Of a DNA stretch of 64,000 bases, positions 8,773 through 19,012 are shown in pieces. The stretch's first letter is position 1; every line of letters begins with the position of its first letter. The stretch is taken from the NCBI RefSeq assembly GCF_030623445.1, contig NZ_CP130613.1, forward strand, positions 2,480,001 through 2,544,000, read 5' to 3'. This DNA comes from Pseudogemmatithrix spongiicola (lineage in GTDB: Bacteria > Gemmatimonadota > Gemmatimonadetes > Gemmatimonadales > Gemmatimonadaceae). Under the pieces are notes generated by a model, which was given only the letters and a program-made list of their open reading frames with translations, was not told the DNA's origin and searched no databases. A program made the translations under genes and the position numbers.

Positions 8773-8885
8773 CCGAGAAGGTGGTGGCAACCATCGCCGC
8801 GATCGTCATCGTCGCCGTGGCCGCGTACGTGATGCGGCGCGCAGGGAATGCGCTGCGCGACCAGATCAAGGGCGGTCGCAAGTAG
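8769..8885 (+). CDS. Small single-pass membrane protein (38 aa)
   Basis: GTG 8769 overlaps the methyltransferase stop (GTGA), the same coupling seen throughout this operon, and the frame ends at TAG 8885. The peptide has one strongly hydrophobic helix (VVATIAAIVIVAVAAYVM) followed by a basic tail (RRAGNALRDQIKGGRK). The positive-inside rule places the C-terminus in the cytoplasm. Family unknown. Support is the overlap geometry and clear membrane-peptide composition. Confidence 0.55.
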   Translation: MTEKVVATIAAIVIVAVAAYVMRRAGNALRDQIKGGRK

Positions 8886-9028
8886 CGGCCGGCGCGCGGC
8901 GTCCCGCCGCCCGATCGGCTCGTCCCCCGGACGGTGCGACTGGACCGCATTGCGGACGACGTCCGTGCCCAAGCGCTGCAGATTCGAGCATCTCCGCGCG
9001 TCATCCCTTCCCGCTTCCGGTGCTTCCG

Positions 9029-9514
9029 ATGTCCATCCGTGCGATTGCGCTGCTCCTCCTCGTGGCGTCGACGCCGCTCGCCGCGCAGACCGCTGCGCCT
9101 TCTCACGACGTGTCCCGCGCCGGATGGGTCAGCGGCTGCTGGGAGCTGCGCGCGGGTGCCCGCGTGACGCAGGAGCAGTGGATGGCGCCGTCCGGCGGAG
9201 TGATGCTCGGGATGAGCCGGACAACCGTGCGCGACACCGTGCGCGAGTGGGAGCACCTGTACCTGGGCCCCACCGGCGGGCGCGTCGCCTACGTCGCGAA
9301 ACCATCTGGCCAGGCGGAAACCGCATTCCCCGCGGTGCAGCTCAGCGATTCGATGCTGGTCTTTGAAAACCCTGCGCATGACTTCCCGCAGCGGATCGTC
9401 TATCGCCGTCGTGGCAGCGACTCGCTGATTGCGCGCATCGAGGGGCCGCGCGGCGGGCAGATGCGAGGCATCGACTTCCCGTACGCACGCGTCGCCTGCG
9501 GCGGCGGGCGCTGA
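9029..9514 (+). CDS. DUF6265-type exported protein
   Basis: 161 residues with a signal peptide ending T-P-L-A-A-Q. The mature part begins SGCWELRAGARVTQEQWM and carries MAPSGGVMLGMSRT, AVQLSDSMLVFENPAHDFPQ and VYRRRGSDSLIARIEG, the pattern of DUF6265 proteins, whose function is unknown. It is separated from the preceding operon by 143 bases in which I see no clear signal. It converges on the methyltransferase at 9549. Confidence 0.8.
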   Translation: MSIRAIALLLLVASTPLAAQTAAPSHDVSRAGWVSGCWELRAGARVTQEQWMAPSGGVMLGMSRTTVRDTVREWEHLYLGPTGGRVAYVAKPSGQAETAFPAVQLSDSMLVFENPAHDFPQRIVYRRRGSDSLIARIEGPRGGQMRGIDFPYARVACGGGR

Positions 9515-9548
9515 GCTCTCCCGATGGCGCTGGCCGCGGCGCTGGCGG

Positions 9549-10040
9549 CTACAGCCAGCGCCGCGCTTGCGTCAGGTAGCGTTCGTACTCGGCGCCGAAC
9601 TTGCGGAAGAGGTAGCTCTCCTCGCGCGCGATGACCCAGCTGTTGGTCGCGGCAATCGCCGGCACCGTCATGAGCAGCACGGCGAGCTTGTCGCTCCACA
9701 GCCCGATCCCCACCTGGAACAGCGCGAAGCCGAGGTAGATCGGATTGCGCGTGAGCGCATACGGACCATCGCTCACGATGGCGGTGGTCGGCTTCCACGG
9801 GCGCACATCGGTGCGATGGCGCTTCAGCGCGAACCAGGCCCAGGCAATGAGCGCGAGTGCGAGACCCACGAAGATCATCCCGAGCCCGCCCCAGCGGTCG
9901 GGGCGGGCTGGCATCGGCTTGATCCAATCCACGACCAGGCCGATGAGCATCGCCCACACGAAAATGAACGGCGGCTTGATCGGCAGATCCGGATGATCCG
10001 GCGGCAACTCGATCAGCGAGGGCGTCGCGGGCTCAGACAT
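9549..10040 (-). CDS. Isoprenylcysteine/phospholipid methyltransferase-like membrane protein
   Basis: 163 residues with about four membrane segments. The C-terminal half has DGPYALTRNPIYLGFALF and REESYLFRKFGAEYERYL, the SAM-binding signature of the ICMT/PEMT family. Substrate unknown. Its ATG shares a base with the TGA of the upstream FeS oxidoreductase (TGATG), so the two are one transcription unit. Confidence 0.8.
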   Translation of the reverse strand: MSEPATPSLIELPPDHPDLPIKPPFIFVWAMLIGLVVDWIKPMPARPDRWGGLGMIFVGLALALIAWAWFALKRHRTDVRPWKPTTAIVSDGPYALTRNPIYLGFALFQVGIGLWSDKLAVLLMTVPAIAATNSWVIAREESYLFRKFGAEYERYLTQARRWL

Positions 10041-12007
10041 CAGACCAGCTGCTGCGCCACGACCTCGGCGATGTCGTACACCGGCACCTCGGCGCCCTGC
10101 GCCTTCACGCCGTCCGCCATCATCGTCATGCAGAAGGGGCAGGCCACGGCCACCGCATCGGCCTTCGTCGCCAGTGCCTCTTCCGCGCGCTCCACGTTGA
10201 TGCGCTTGCCGACCTTCTCTTCCATCCACATGCGCCCGCCACCGGCGCCGCAGCAGAGGCCCTTGTCCTTGCTCCGCGGCATCTCGACGAGGTTCACGAC
10301 CGGCAGCGCGCGCCTCAAGGTCTCGCGCGGGGCGTCGTACACGTCGTTGTAACGGCCGAGGTAGCAGGAATCGTGGTAGGTGAAGGTGCGCACGGGACCG
10401 TGCAGCTCCTCGCGGATCGGCACGCGGCCTTCGGCCATGAGATGCTCGATGTACGTGGAGTGATGGATCACCTCGTACTCGCCACCGAACTGCGGATACT
10501 CATTGCCGAGCTGGTGGAAGCAGTGCGGACAGGCCGTGACGACCGTCTTCACGCCGTACTTGCCCAGCGTTTCGACGTTGTCCTTGGCAAGCATCTGGTA
10601 GAGATACTCGTTGCCCATGCGGCGGGCCGGATCGCCGTTGCACTTCTCCTCTTGCCCGAGGATCGCAAACTTGACGCCCGACGCCTTGAGGATCTGCGCG
10701 AAGGCGACGGTGGTCTTCTTCGCGCGATCGTCGAAGCTGCCCATGCAGCCGACCCAGTACAGCACTTCCGGCGATTCCCCACGCTCGGCCATCTCGGCCA
10801 TCGTCGGGATCTCCATGCCCTCCGCCCACTTGCCGCGATCGCCCGGATCGAAGGCCCAGGGGGAGCCGCTGGTCTCCAACGACTCGAAGGCCGGCATCAT
10901 CTCCTCGGGGAAGCGCGACTCGGCGAGCACGAGGTTGCGGCGCAACTCGTTGATGACGCTGAGCTGGTCGATGGAAACCGGGCATTCGTAGACGCAGGCG
11001 CGGCAGGAGGTGCAGGCCCAGAGTTCTTCGTCGGTGATGTAGCCGCCGAGCAGCGGCTTCTCGAGCAGCGCGGCGGGGGCATCGGCGCGGAGCGTCGCGA
11101 AACCACCGTCGGCACCGGGCTCCATCCACGGCATCTTGGCTTCGAGCCGCTCGCGCACGTTGATCATGATCTTGCGCGGGCTGAGCAGCTTGCCCGTGGT
11201 GTTGGCGGGGCACACGCTCGTGCAGCGACCGCACTCCGTGCACGCGAAGCCATCGAGCAGCGACTTCCAGCTCAGGTGCTCGACGTCGGACGCCCCGAAC
11301 TGCTCGGCATCGCGGCCCTCGAAGTCCAGGGCGCGCATCGTGCCGACGGTGCCTGGGCCGCTGGTGTTCGACAGGAACGTATTCGGCAGCGAGACGACGA
11401 CGTGCAGGTGCTTGGAGTACGGCAGGTAGTTCAGGAAGCCGAGCACGAGCAGCGCGTGCGACCACCAGAACACCGAGTGGGCCAGCGACGGGCTCGGCGC
11501 GAAGTCTGCGCCGAACATCGTGATCATCAGCGCGCCGATCCAGCTCAGGATGAGGAGCGGGTCGTTGGGATGCGTCTCGGCGCCTTCGAGGCGCGGCACA
11601 CGGCGCGTCAGCCGGCGCCAGAGGGCCATGGAGACCATCAGCAGGACGATCGCCGCGAAGCCTTCCTGGCTCAGGCGGTACAGGCGGTAGGCCGGCTCCG
11701 GCAGGAAGCGATCGTAGCCGAAGCCCGGGAACACGCCCTCGATGAGGAACTCGGTGGTCGAGGCGCCGAGGACCAGGAAGCCCCAGAAGATCAGGGCGTG
11801 CATCGGTCCCGCGATGGAGTCGCGGAAGATCTTCTCCTGGAAGATGCCGATGCGCAGGAAGTTGCCGACGCGGGTCGGGATCTGCGTCCATCGGACGTCG
11901 TCGAGGCGACCGAGGCGGAGGTAGCCGATCAGGCGCTGGACGTTGTAGCTGAAGAAGCCCAGCGAGAGGACGATGATGCCGAGGAAGAAGCCGTTGACGG
12001 GGGGCAT
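10040..12007 (-). CDS. Membrane FeS oxidoreductase, EtfAB:menaquinone oxidoreductase type
   Basis: 655 residues. About six membrane helices (residues 5-235) resemble a nitrate-reductase-gamma cytochrome b module. Two [4Fe-4S] motifs follow, [12 protein letters not shown] near 256 and [12 protein letters not shown] near 332. Two C-terminal cysteine-rich CCG-type domains come last: the first is degenerate (EEKCNGDP), the second intact ([17 protein letters not shown]). This is the architecture of the DUF224 proteins that pass electrons from electron transfer flavoprotein to menaquinone. etfA and etfB are 2 kb away on the same strand, which supports that role; heterodisulfide-reductase-like activity is the alternative. 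Confidence 0.82.
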   Translation of the reverse strand: MPPVNGFFLGIIVLSLGFFSYNVQRLIGYLRLGRLDDVRWTQIPTRVGNFLRIGIFQEKIFRDSIAGPMHALIFWGFLVLGASTTEFLIEGVFPGFGYDRFLPEPAYRLYRLSQEGFAAIVLLMVSMALWRRLTRRVPRLEGAETHPNDPLLILSWIGALMITMFGADFAPSPSLAHSVFWWSHALLVLGFLNYLPYSKHLHVVVSLPNTFLSNTSGPGTVGTMRALDFEGRDAEQFGASDVEHLSWKSLLDGFACTECGRCTSVCPANTTGKLLSPRKIMINVRERLEAKMPWMEPGADGGFATLRADAPAALLEKPLLGGYITDEELWACTSCRACVYECPVSIDQLSVINELRRNLVLAESRFPEEMMPAFESLETSGSPWAFDPGDRGKWAEGMEIPTMAEMAERGESPEVLYWVGCMGSFDDRAKKTTVAFAQILKASGVKFAILGQEEKCNGDPARRMGNEYLYQMLAKDNVETLGKYGVKTVVTACPHCFHQLGNEYPQFGGEYEVIHHSTYIEHLMAEGRVPIREELHGPVRTFTYHDSCYLGRYNDVYDAPRETLRRALPVVNLVEMPRSKDKGLCCGAGGGRMWMEEKVGKRINVERAEEALATKADAVAVACPFCMTMMADGVKAQGAEVPVYDIAEVVAQQLV

Positions 12008-12111
12008 GGTCGAAAAGCTAGCCCGTGCCGACGGGGCGCACCACGCCCTAGGCAGATTGCGAGTTGACCCTCCGGACGTTTTCTTAGCGCGTCCCCTTCC
12101 CCCGAGCGCGC

Positions 12112-13995
12112 GTGACGGTCGGACAGCGTCCAAGTCCTGAGTTCCTGGCGTTGCAGGCGGCGGTGACCGGCCGCTATGTGCTTGACCGCGAGATCGGGCG
12201 CGGGGGGATGGGCGTGGTGTTCCTGGCGCGGGATGTGGCGCTGGAGCGGGTGGTGGCCGTGAAGTTGTTGCCGCCGCATCTGGCCAGCGACCCAACAATG
12301 CGCGAGCGATTCCTCCGCGAGGCGCGGACGGCGGCTGGTCTGTCGCACCCGAACATCGTGCCCATCCATGCCGTCGAGGCGCATGACGACCTCGTGTTCT
12401 TCGCGATGGGGTTCATCGAAGGAGAGACACTCGCCGAACGCGTCACTCGCCTCGGCCCGCTTGCGCCCCAGGATGCCGTGCGCATGATGCGTGACGTGGC
12501 GTGGGCGCTCGCATACGCGCACGAGCGCGGCGTCGTCCATCGCGACATCAAGCCGGAGAATATCTTGCTCGAGCATGCCAGCGGGCGGGCACTGGTCACG
12601 GACTTCGGCATCGCGCGCCAGGCGACATCCGCCGCGCTCACGGACGACGGAGCACTCGTCGGCACGCTGTACTACATGAGCCCAGAGCAGGCAGGCGGAG
12701 AAGCTGTCGATGCGCGCGGCGACCTCTGGTCACTCGGCGCGACCGCCTACTTTGCGCTCTCGGGGAGGTCGCCGGTCGCAGCGCCATCGCTGCCCGCCGT
12801 GCTGACGAAGCTGTTGAGCGAGGACGTTCCCAGCATCTCCCTCGTACGACCCGGGGTGCCGGGTGCGCTGGCCGACGTCGTATCGGCATGCTTGCAGCGC
12901 GACCGGGCGCATCGGCCCGCTGGCGCCACCCAGGTCGCCAACACGCTTCGCGCGCTGGAGCAGCGAGCACCCGCCGTGCGTCCAGAAGTTCGCGGATATC
13001 TGCGGGACCTCGCGCAGGCGAAGGTGTTCTTGGTCGCCGGCCTTGCGACGGGCGCGCTGGGAGTTGTGGCCTCGGAGGCTGGCATCCTAGAGCGTGACTT
13101 CGCGCTTCCGGTGGTTGTGGTGGGCGCTGTGCTTCTGACCCTCTTCGGCGTCGGCGTGTGGGGAAGCACGGCCGTGCTGTGGCGCGAGGGGCTCCGCGCG
13201 GACGAGATTGTCCGCGGCATCACGGCAGAGATCCTCGAGTTCAACGAGCGGGTGGACCGGCAGAGCACCGATCTCGCCCTGCAGCGCACGGCGCGCGTGG
13301 TCGGCGGGATGTTCGTTGTCCTCGGGGTGTTCATCGTGACGCTGACCGTGACGACGCTGGCCGTGCATCCGGTGCTCGGCTCCGTGTTCGGCGTGGTCGG
13401 CGCGCTGTATCTTGGCGTCGGCATTGGGCTCGTTCGGGCAGCGCGGCGACTGCCGCGCTGGGTTCGCGCCCTCGTGCGTCCCGGACGCGGCACGCAGGAT
13501 TGGGTCCTCATTGGCGTGCGGTGGCTGTTGAGCCGCCCGTGGGTCGCCCGCAGGTTCAATCGCACGCCAGAGGAACCACCCGCGACGAGCGTGCCGACCG
13601 CCACCCTGCTCGCTCGGCGGGTCGCGGACCTCGTCCAGCACTTGCCGCCAGAGACGCGTGATCGGTTGGGCGGCCTCTTGCCGGTGGCGAACGAACTGGA
13701 GCGGTGCAACGCCGACATTCAGCGGAGACTAGGCGTGCTGAATCAAGCGATGGCGGAGCTGCCGGCGCCGTCACCGGCGCGCAGCGAGTTCGCGGCGGCC
13801 AAGGCCCGACTCGAGCAACGCCAGGCCGAGTGTGTGGCGGCGCTCGATGTCGTGCGGGTGGATCTCCTGCGGATCAGCGCAGGCTTGGCTGCGCCCGATG
13901 GCCTGACGGACGCAGTCTCGAAAGCACGCGAGCTCAGCGCCGCCATCGACGCTGAGCTCCACGGACAAGCCGAAGTGAAGAAGCTGCTCGGCTGA
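12112..13995 (+). CDS. Eukaryotic-type Ser/Thr protein kinase with membrane helices
   Basis: 627 residues from GTG 12112. Kinase domain about 20-285: P-loop [20 protein letters not shown], catalytic HRDIKPEN (His143, Asp145), VTDFGIARQ (Asp164) and a [14 protein letters not shown] activation-segment end. Four membrane helices follow near 303-320, 331-350, 396-415 and 417-440. A cytoplasmic helical tail rich in Leu, Glu and Arg ends the chain. There are no PASTA or sensor repeats. It sits alone on the plus strand between the FeS oxidoreductase and etfA, so it may or may not act on them. Confidence 0.92.
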   Translation: MTVGQRPSPEFLALQAAVTGRYVLDREIGRGGMGVVFLARDVALERVVAVKLLPPHLASDPTMRERFLREARTAAGLSHPNIVPIHAVEAHDDLVFFAMGFIEGETLAERVTRLGPLAPQDAVRMMRDVAWALAYAHERGVVHRDIKPENILLEHASGRALVTDFGIARQATSAALTDDGALVGTLYYMSPEQAGGEAVDARGDLWSLGATAYFALSGRSPVAAPSLPAVLTKLLSEDVPSISLVRPGVPGALADVVSACLQRDRAHRPAGATQVANTLRALEQRAPAVRPEVRGYLRDLAQAKVFLVAGLATGALGVVASEAGILERDFALPVVVVGAVLLTLFGVGVWGSTAVLWREGLRADEIVRGITAEILEFNERVDRQSTDLALQRTARVVGGMFVVLGVFIVTLTVTTLAVHPVLGSVFGVVGALYLGVGIGLVRAARRLPRWVRALVRPGRGTQDWVLIGVRWLLSRPWVARRFNRTPEEPPATSVPTATLLARRVADLVQHLPPETRDRLGGLLPVANELERCNADIQRRLGVLNQAMAELPAPSPARSEFAAAKARLEQRQAECVAALDVVRVDLLRISAGLAAPDGLTDAVSKARELSAAIDAELHGQAEVKKLLG

Positions 13996-14973
13996 CTACG
14001 CCTTCGCCTTCTTCACCGCTTCAGTGAGCACCGGCAGGATCGTCAGCACGTCCCCGACGATGCCATAGTCGGCAATCTTGAAGATCGGCGCGTCCTTGTC
14101 CTTGTTGATCGCGACGATCGTCTTCGAGGTGCGCATGCCGGCGAGGTGCTGGATCGCGCCCGAGATGCCGCAGGCCACGTAGAGGTCCGGCGACACCAAG
14201 CGGCCCGTCTGGCCGATCTGGTCCGAGTGCGGACGCCAGCCGTCGTCGGTCACGGCGCGCGTGGCACCGACGGCTGCGTTGCCGAAGGCGGCGGCAAGGT
14301 CCTCGACGAGCTTGAAGTTCGCCGCCTCCTTGAGCCCGCGACCGCCGGAGATGATGACCGGGGCTTCGCCGAGGTCGAGCTTCGCCGTGTTGCCCGCCGC
14401 CGTCTCGGTGACTTTCACGCGCGAGGCCGACGGATCGCCGCTGGGCGCCAGCGTCTCGACCGCGCCGGCCTTCGCGTTCTCCTTCGGCAGGAAGGCACCT
14501 GGCCGCACGCTGACCACGGCGGGATTCGCCGTGAGCGTCACGGTCTGGATGACCTTGCCCGTGTAGCCGGGGTGCGTGCAGGTGATGCCATTGCCGCTCA
14601 CGGTGAGCGAGGTGACGTCGGAGGCCATCGGCACGCCAAGCTTGGCGGCGACGCGCGGAGCGACGTCCTTGCCCGTGGCGGAGGCCGCGAGCACGACGCC
14701 CGCATAGCCACCCTTCACCTTGTCGGCCAGCGTGGCGCTCACCGCTTCGGGATTGTTGTGCGTGAAGCCGGCGTGCTCGACGACGAACACGACGTCGGCG
14801 CCATGCGCACCGAGCGCGGCCGCGTGCTTGGAGATGCCGGCAGTGCCGAAGAGCACGGCGTGCACCTGGCCACCCTTGGCGTCGGCAATCACGCGGGCCG
14901 CGGCCACGGCTTCGAGACCGGCGCGGCGCAGCTCACCACCGCGCGTCTCGGCGAATGCAAGAATGTTCGACAT
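13996..14973 (-). CDS. etfA: Electron transfer flavoprotein alpha subunit
   Basis: 325 residues. The C-terminal FAD domain has [53 protein letters not shown] and [24 protein letters not shown], all hallmark ETF-alpha sequences. It accepts electrons from acyl-CoA dehydrogenases as the EtfAB dimer. ATG 14973 shares a base with the TAA of etfB. The gene ends with TAG, showing that TAG is a working stop codon in this genome. Confidence 0.96.
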   Translation of the reverse strand: MSNILAFAETRGGELRRAGLEAVAAARVIADAKGGQVHAVLFGTAGISKHAAALGAHGADVVFVVEHAGFTHNNPEAVSATLADKVKGGYAGVVLAASATGKDVAPRVAAKLGVPMASDVTSLTVSGNGITCTHPGYTGKVIQTVTLTANPAVVSVRPGAFLPKENAKAGAVETLAPSGDPSASRVKVTETAAGNTAKLDLGEAPVIISGGRGLKEAANFKLVEDLAAAFGNAAVGATRAVTDDGWRPHSDQIGQTGRLVSPDLYVACGISGAIQHLAGMRTSKTIVAINKDKDAPIFKIADYGIVGDVLTILPVLTEAVKKAKA

Positions 14974-15725
14974 TAGAGAACCTTCGCCTCTTCCTTGAGG
15001 AGACGGACGAGCTCGGGCACCGCATCCGGGCCCTCGCCGATGATCTTGCCCGCCGCACGCTCCGGCGGCAGCGCCATCGCGTCGAGCGACAGGCGCTCGG
15101 CGGGCAGCTGCGCGGGCTTCACGTCCAGCGGCTTCTTCTTGGCGGCCATGATGCCCTTGAGCGACGGGTACCGCGGGCGGGCGATGCCTTCGTCGATGGT
15201 CACGACGGCCGGCAGGGCGCATTCGACCAGCTCGTAGGCGCCTTCGAGCTCACGGCGCATCTTCGCCGTGCGGCCGTCGAACTCCAGCTTGGAGATGGCC
15301 GTCACGCAGGGCAGGCCGAGCAGCTCGGCCACGATGGCGCCAGTGGCGCCGTGTGCGGTGTCGATGCTCATGCGGCCGAACATGACGAGGTCGTAGCCGC
15401 CGTCCTTCAGCTCGGCGGCCAGCGCCGTCGCGACGGCGTAGGAATCCACTGACGTGCCGTCGTACTTGAGCTGTACCGCGCGGTGGGCGCCCATGGACAT
15501 CGCCTTGCGCAGGGTTTCCTGCACGACGTCACCGCCGAGGGAGATGACGGTCACCTCGCCGGCGTTGAGCTTCTCGGTGATCTGGATGGCGGCTTCCACG
15601 GCGTAGCCGTCGAAGTCGGACATGTCGAACTTGAGCCCCGTTTCGTCCACGGACTTGCCGGAGGGGGCGATCTTGAATTTCACGTCCATGTCGGGGACGC
15701 GCTTGAGGCAGACTGCGATCTTCAC
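14973..15725 (-). CDS. etfB: Electron transfer flavoprotein beta subunit
   Basis: 250 residues, GTG start at 15725. MKIAVCLKRVPD at the N-terminus, MGAHRAVQL, GGYDLVMFGRMSIDTAHGATG and a loop near PRYPSLKGIMAAKKKPLDV match ETF-beta, which binds AMP and carries the recognition loop for partner dehydrogenases. It is first in the etfBA operon. The lysine-rich loop marks the housekeeping, non-bifurcating type only tentatively. Confidence 0.96.
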   Translation of the reverse strand: MKIAVCLKRVPDMDVKFKIAPSGKSVDETGLKFDMSDFDGYAVEAAIQITEKLNAGEVTVISLGGDVVQETLRKAMSMGAHRAVQLKYDGTSVDSYAVATALAAELKDGGYDLVMFGRMSIDTAHGATGAIVAELLGLPCVTAISKLEFDGRTAKMRRELEGAYELVECALPAVVTIDEGIARPRYPSLKGIMAAKKKPLDVKPAQLPAERLSLDAMALPPERAAGKIIGEGPDAVPELVRLLKEEAKVL

Positions 15726-15765
15726 TTGGAATCCTCGTGAGGGACCCCGAAAGTTAATCGCCCAC

Positions 15766-17076
15766 CTACATCAACGGTGCTAGTTCGGTGGCCGTCAGGT
15801 GACCGCGGTACCGGGCCAGCACGGCGAGCGAAAGCAGCGCCACACCGAGTCCCGCCCAGGCGAGAGCGCCCAGTCCAAGACCGGTCCAGAGCAGATACCC
15901 GCTCCCCAACGCGACCGTGATCTGTCGCGCCGTCTCCAGCGTCCCGGCCCAGCGGGCGCTCTCGAAGATCCCGCCCACCCCAGCCAGCGCCACGGCAATG
16001 AAGAACGCCGCGATGCCGCTCACCCACAGCGGCAGCGCCTCGGCCTTGCCGAGCAGCACGAAGGCCGCGAGCAGGGCAATCGTGAACTGCGTAAACGCAT
16101 ACCACGCCAGCGGCGCCGGCACCGGCGGATCGTACTTCACGAACGTGTCGGCGCTCACTTCCTGCGGGCGCTCTATCGCTCCGAGCTCCGGCGGTCGCCA
16201 GCCCGGCCGCCCGAACACGATGCGCAGCTTGTCGCGCCAGCGCTCGGCCCGCCATGCGTCCTTGGCGATCTGCACGAAGACGTGGACGTTGGCCCACAGC
16301 GGATTCCAGCTCTTGAGCGGCTTCGTGATGCCGTAGACGGGTTCCTCTTCCTCGACCTGGAACGTGCCGAACCAGCGATCGAAGACGATGAACACGCCGG
16401 CGTAGTTCTTGTCCTGATACTTGGGATTCACGCCATGGTGCACGCGGTGGTGCGACGGCGTGTTGAGGACGTACTCGCCGAGCGGCGAGAGCCTGCCCAC
16501 GGCCCGCGTGTGGATCCAGAACTGGTAGATCAGGTTGAGCGCGTTACAGGCCACGAACATCCGCCACGGCACACCCATGAACGCCAGCGGCATGTAGAAC
16601 ACCCAGCTCATCAGGCCATGCAGCGCGCTCTGCCGCAGCGCGACAGGCAGGTTGTATTCCTCGCTGGAGTGGTGCACCACGTGCCCCGCCCAGAGGATGT
16701 TGATCTCGTGCGCGTAGCGGTGGCTCCAGTAGTAGCAGAAGTCCACCAGGACGAACACGGCGCTCCAGCTGAGTAGGGCGGCAACGTCCACGCCCAACCA
16801 CGGAAACCCCGCCACGGCGAGAAACGGCGCGCGCTCCGGCCACGCAGGCATCGCCGGCAGCCAATGCTGCACCGCCCAGCGGTCCGCCACCCAGATGAAG
16901 ATCCCGATCGTGAACAGCTTGGTGAAGATCCCCGCCAGTTGACTCAGGATGCCGCAGCTCAAGTCACTGAGGGAGTCGTTCATCCGCATCACGCGCCGGC
17001 CCGTGGCCTTGCTCCACAGGAGCTCGGCCGCAATCAGCAGGAAGAACAGGGGGATCGACGCCTTGATGATGCCCAT
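15766..17076 (-). CDS. Fatty acid hydroxylase / sterol desaturase superfamily protein
   Basis: 436 residues with several membrane helices at both ends. Di-iron histidine boxes are YWSHRYAHE, GHVVHHSSEEY and PSHHRVHHG, the order expected for this superfamily. The layout resembles alkylglycerol monooxygenase and bacterial sterol desaturase-like enzymes, which hydroxylate membrane lipids. ATG 17076 is preferred to an upstream in-frame GTG at 17115, which would run through the divergent SDR start. Substrate unknown. Confidence 0.85.
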   Translation of the reverse strand: MGIIKASIPLFFLLIAAELLWSKATGRRVMRMNDSLSDLSCGILSQLAGIFTKLFTIGIFIWVADRWAVQHWLPAMPAWPERAPFLAVAGFPWLGVDVAALLSWSAVFVLVDFCYYWSHRYAHEINILWAGHVVHHSSEEYNLPVALRQSALHGLMSWVFYMPLAFMGVPWRMFVACNALNLIYQFWIHTRAVGRLSPLGEYVLNTPSHHRVHHGVNPKYQDKNYAGVFIVFDRWFGTFQVEEEEPVYGITKPLKSWNPLWANVHVFVQIAKDAWRAERWRDKLRIVFGRPGWRPPELGAIERPQEVSADTFVKYDPPVPAPLAWYAFTQFTIALLAAFVLLGKAEALPLWVSGIAAFFIAVALAGVGGIFESARWAGTLETARQITVALGSGYLLWTGLGLGALAWAGLGVALLSLAVLARYRGHLTATELAPLM

Positions 17077-17089
17077 CGCCCGAGAATGA

Positions 17090-17095
17090 TAGATT
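17090..17095 (+). promoter_or_regulatory. TAGATT -10-like box, possibly leaderless SDR transcript
   Basis: TAGATT ends six bases before the GTG start of the SDR gene at 17102, so transcription from this box would begin at or next to the start codon. No convincing -35 hexamer at 17 bases. The same hexamer with the same six-base gap occurs upstream of the gene at 27596 on the other strand. Confidence 0.35.
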
Positions 17096-17101
17096 AGGCC
17101 C

Positions 17102-17908
17102 GTGACCAATACCAATCAGGCATTCTCCCGGCCGCTGGCCTGCGTCACCGGCGCTTCCGCCGGACTCGGCCGCGAGTTCGCGGCGCAGCTCGCGCAGCGC
17201 GGCTTCGACCTCCTGCTCGTCGCGCGCGATCTCGATCGCCTCACGGCGCTCGCTGACGAGCTCTCGCTCCAGCACGGCATCTCCGCCGAACCGTACCAGT
17301 GCGACCTTTCGCGCGACGAACCCATGCGCGCGCTGGCCGAGCGCCTGAGCAAGGAAGAGCGCCTGATGGTCCTCGTGAACAACGCCGGCTTCGGCACCAA
17401 GGGCAAGCTGGCCACGCGCCCGGTCGGCGAGCAGGCGACGATGCTCGAGTTGCACGTGATGGCGCCGATGCTGCTCACGCGGGCGGTCGTCCCCAAGATG
17501 ATCGAGCGCCGCGAGGGCTTCGTGATCACCGTCGCGTCGGTGGCGAGCTTTACGGCCAGCATGGGCAACGTGAACTACTGCGCCACGAAGGCCTACCAGC
17601 GTGTGTTCATGGAAGGCCTGGCGATGGAACTCTACGGCACGGGCGTGAAGGTGCAGGCGCTCTGCCCGGGGTTCACGCACACGGAGTTCCACGACCGCAT
17701 GAAGATCGACAAGACCAAGGGCATCCCGAGTTGGGCCTGGCTCAATGCGGACCGCGTGGTGCGGGAGTCACTGGAGAACGCGTTCGGCGGCGGGCCGACG
17801 GTGGTGATCCCCGGCAAGCGCTACAAGGCAGTGGTGTTCGCGCTGCGGCACATGCCGATGTGGCTGCGCGGGATGATGCAGGAGCGGTACGGGCGGGCGC
17901 GGGTGTAG
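17102..17908 (+). CDS. Short-chain dehydrogenase/reductase
   Basis: 268 residues from GTG 17102. Cofactor loop TGASAGLGREFA near residue 17, LVNNAGFGTKGK, the catalytic Ser in VASVASFTAS, and YCATK with the catalytic Tyr and Lys. The Arg-containing RDLDRL after the second strand suggests NADP(H) use. The C-terminal helix ALRHMPMWLRGMMQERY resembles the SDR group of ketosteroid and very-long-chain acyl reductase-like proteins. The divergent lipid hydroxylase 25 bases away may share its promoter region. Ends with TAG. Confidence 0.9.
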   Translation: MTNTNQAFSRPLACVTGASAGLGREFAAQLAQRGFDLLLVARDLDRLTALADELSLQHGISAEPYQCDLSRDEPMRALAERLSKEERLMVLVNNAGFGTKGKLATRPVGEQATMLELHVMAPMLLTRAVVPKMIERREGFVITVASVASFTASMGNVNYCATKAYQRVFMEGLAMELYGTGVKVQALCPGFTHTEFHDRMKIDKTKGIPSWAWLNADRVVRESLENAFGGGPTVVIPGKRYKAVVFALRHMPMWLRGMMQERYGRARV

Positions 17909-17930
17909 GTGTGCCGCACCCGACGCCGGC

Positions 17931-19007
17931 CTACCACGCGCAGCGGGGCGCCCCTTCCCGCCAGCCGCGCGGCGGCGCAAGCCCGACGTACATCCCGCAG
18001 GTGAAGCCAGTCGCCGACACCACACCAGCGCCACGCCAGGCGCGGCCGTCCGCATCGATGATCTGCAGTCGCATCCCCGGCGGCATCTCCAGCGACAGCG
18101 AGTCTGCACGCGCGGTGTAGCGCCCGGCGGTCGCGTAGTGCATCTCCTGCGCGACCACGGCGTTACGCATCGAAGACATGAGCGTGCCGCGCTCCGACGA
18201 GTCGATCGGCGCCGCGCCGGCGCGAGCGCGCGAGGGCACGACGTCGGCCGGCCGCGCGAAACGATACACCACCACGCGCTCGAGCCCGATCGAATCGGCC
18301 AACAGCCCGACCACGCGATCGGCGCGGAATTGCATCGGCCGGTAGTTCGCTGGCAGCGTGATGCGCCCCTGCGCCTCGCGTCCCGCGTAGGCCATCCACT
18401 CACGCAGCGCGGCATCGCGGTTCACCCAGAGCAGGGCCGTCTCGTCGAGGAATCCGAGCTTCATCGCCGGCATGGAGTCCGCCAGCGCGCGCAGCAGGGA
18501 CGGGGCCCACTCGGGGACCAACCCCTCGCCGAGCACGATGACGCCCGCGTGCGCCCACGCGGCGTCGCCGAGCGAGTCCGGCAGCACCGTGATCTCGGCG
18601 CGAGCGACGTGGACCTGGGACCACCGGGACTGTGACGGATCCCAGACCGCCACAGCGTCGTCGGCCAGCCGCGCGAGCGAGATCTGCCCGGCGAACTCGC
18701 CGGGCCCGCGCCCCTTACGCCCGCGCCTGCCGAGCGGCGCCCCGGTCGAATCGAACAGGAGCACCGCCGACGCGCCCGCGTCGGCGACGGCCAACGTCCC
18801 ATTCGGCAGCAGGCGTACGTCCGAGACCCTGCCGAACATCGCGCTGTCGCTGTCCTCGGTGTCTCCCACGGCGAGCACAGGCGTGAGGTCGAGCTGCCAA
18901 TCCGCCGGACCAGCCGCCGACCGATCGCTGCGACTGCAGGCGCAGGCCAGTGTGAGGAAAAGCGTTCCGACGAGCCGGAGGCAGCGAACGGATGAGGGCT
19001 GGCGCAT
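17931..19007 (-). CDS. Propeller lipoprotein with pilin-like C-terminal domain
   Basis: 358 residues. Lipoprotein signal FLTLACACS. Residues about 35-270 look like a six-bladed propeller (RVSDVRLLPNGTLAVADAG, LLFDSTGAPLGRRGRKGRGPGEF, the latter typical of 6-bladed NHL-like lipoproteins). From about residue 280 the sequence MSSMRNAVVAQEMHYATAG, RYTARADSL, MPPGMRLQIIDADG and TGFTCGMYVGLAPP resembles the globular part of type IV pilin-like proteins. The combination is odd and function is unknown. A 26-base inverted repeat lies immediately upstream of the start. Confidence 0.72.
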   Translation of the reverse strand: MRQPSSVRCLRLVGTLFLTLACACSRSDRSAAGPADWQLDLTPVLAVGDTEDSDSAMFGRVSDVRLLPNGTLAVADAGASAVLLFDSTGAPLGRRGRKGRGPGEFAGQISLARLADDAVAVWDPSQSRWSQVHVARAEITVLPDSLGDAAWAHAGVIVLGEGLVPEWAPSLLRALADSMPAMKLGFLDETALLWVNRDAALREWMAYAGREAQGRITLPANYRPMQFRADRVVGLLADSIGLERVVVYRFARPADVVPSRARAGAAPIDSSERGTLMSSMRNAVVAQEMHYATAGRYTARADSLSLEMPPGMRLQIIDADGRAWRGAGVVSATGFTCGMYVGLAPPRGWREGAPRCAW

Positions 19008-19012
19008 GGGCG

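Noticed and set aside
10373-12067. 564-codon plus-strand ORF opposite the FeS oxidoreductase
   Set aside because: Antisense frame of a well-supported gene with cysteine clusters on the other strand.
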